This document shows, piece after piece, positions 63,894-64,000 of a stretch of DNA of 64,000 bases (positions within the stretch are counted from its first letter, which is position 1; each line of letters opens with the position of its first letter). Below the pieces are notes generated by a model that saw only the letters and a program-made list of their open reading frames with translations, was not told the origin of the DNA and ran no database searches. The translations under genes and the position numbers were made by a program. Source of the DNA: Streptomyces sparsogenes (GTDB taxonomy: Bacteria > Actinomycetota > Actinomycetes > Streptomycetales > Streptomycetaceae); NCBI RefSeq assembly GCF_001704635.1, contig NZ_MAXF01000185.1, forward strand, positions 1-64,000. The letters are read 5' to 3'.

Positions 63894-64000
63894 CACCCGC
63901 CCTCCCGGGCCTCCTCCTCCGGCGCCGGGTGCACATACGGCTCGCCCTCGGGCACGGCGCTCCGCAGGGCGGAGACCATGGTGTGGAGCAGCGGGTTGGT
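63893..64000 (-). CDS. C-terminal fragment of an unidentified protein, cut by the window edge
   Basis: An open frame enters from the right edge and ends at TGA (63893-63895). Its last residues are NPLLHTMVSALRSAVPEGEPY, then VHPAPEEEAREGG. Codon use is Streptomyces-like. Too short to name. Confidence 0.6.
   Translation of the reverse strand, partial: TNPLLHTMVSALRSAVPEGEPYVHPAPEEEAREGG

Overview
The window is high-GC actinobacterial DNA and almost certainly comes from a Streptomyces chromosome. It carries a SARP/AfsR-type regulator with an in-frame TTA codon, a secreted cellulase with two TTA codons in its signal peptide and a CebR-type TGGGAGCGCTCCCA operator, an XRE/ImmA/MAB_1171c-type cassette, a GPP34 protein, many GTG starts and long GC-rich hairpin terminators. 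No rRNA, tRNA, CRISPR array, insertion sequence or phage gene was recognised.

Bases 1-17913 are the right-hand part of a nonribosomal peptide cluster that runs off the left edge. It holds a truncated NRPS (C-A-partial PCP, minus strand), a free fatty-acyl-AMP-ligase-like enzyme, a ferritin-like diiron oxygenase, a type II thioesterase, a SyrP-like TauD dioxygenase, a second NRPS (C-A-PCP-E-C-PCP, A domain predicted for asparagine, last module without an A domain), an arginine:acceptor amidinotransferase, a PhyH-type dioxygenase and a free FabD-like acyltransferase. A guanidinylated, oxygenated, possibly acylated peptide containing D-Asn is the simplest reading. The product is not identified. 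A 17-bp hairpin after the acyltransferase is a natural right boundary.

Bases 18146-31050 hold catabolic and regulatory genes. A tandem Lrp/AsnC regulator lies divergent from an AbgT-family transporter plus M20 carboxypeptidase operon (p-aminobenzoyl-glutamate type). Then follow an XRE regulator / IrrE-like peptidase / seven-helix membrane protein cassette, a thioesterase-like protein whose catalytic serine is replaced by glycine, a TetR regulator, a DoxX protein, a nitrilase-family amidase, a Gfo/Idh/MocA oxidoreductase with an EamA exporter, and a LysR regulator.

Bases 31075-35881 form an aldarate (galactarate/talarate/glucarate) module: LysR regulator, enolase-superfamily dehydratase, 5-dehydro-4-deoxyglucarate dehydratase and GntP permease. 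Bases 36015-42992 carry an aldo/keto reductase, a luciferase-like monooxygenase, an amidase divergent from a TetR regulator with two matching operator palindromes, an SDR with a well-formed promoter, and an FAH-family hydrolase divergent from a tautomerase around an 18-bp palindrome.

Bases 43043-52126 hold a GPP34 protein behind a 10-bp repeat array, a GH44-Fn3-CBM2 cellulase, an alpha/beta hydrolase, an Orn/Lys/Arg decarboxylase, a GH9 enzyme without a signal peptide, and the C-terminal remnant of a GH43 gene. Bases 52324-56777 carry the SARP-NB-ARC-TPR regulator and argG, the latter with a leaderless promoter overlapped by ARG-box-like repeats. Bases 56892-63871 encode a probable lysine/pipecolate/2-aminoadipate catabolic module: FAD amine oxidase, HglS-type 2-oxoadipate dioxygenase, antiquitin-type aldehyde dehydrogenase, LysR regulator and APC permease. 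A truncated minus-strand gene ends the window.
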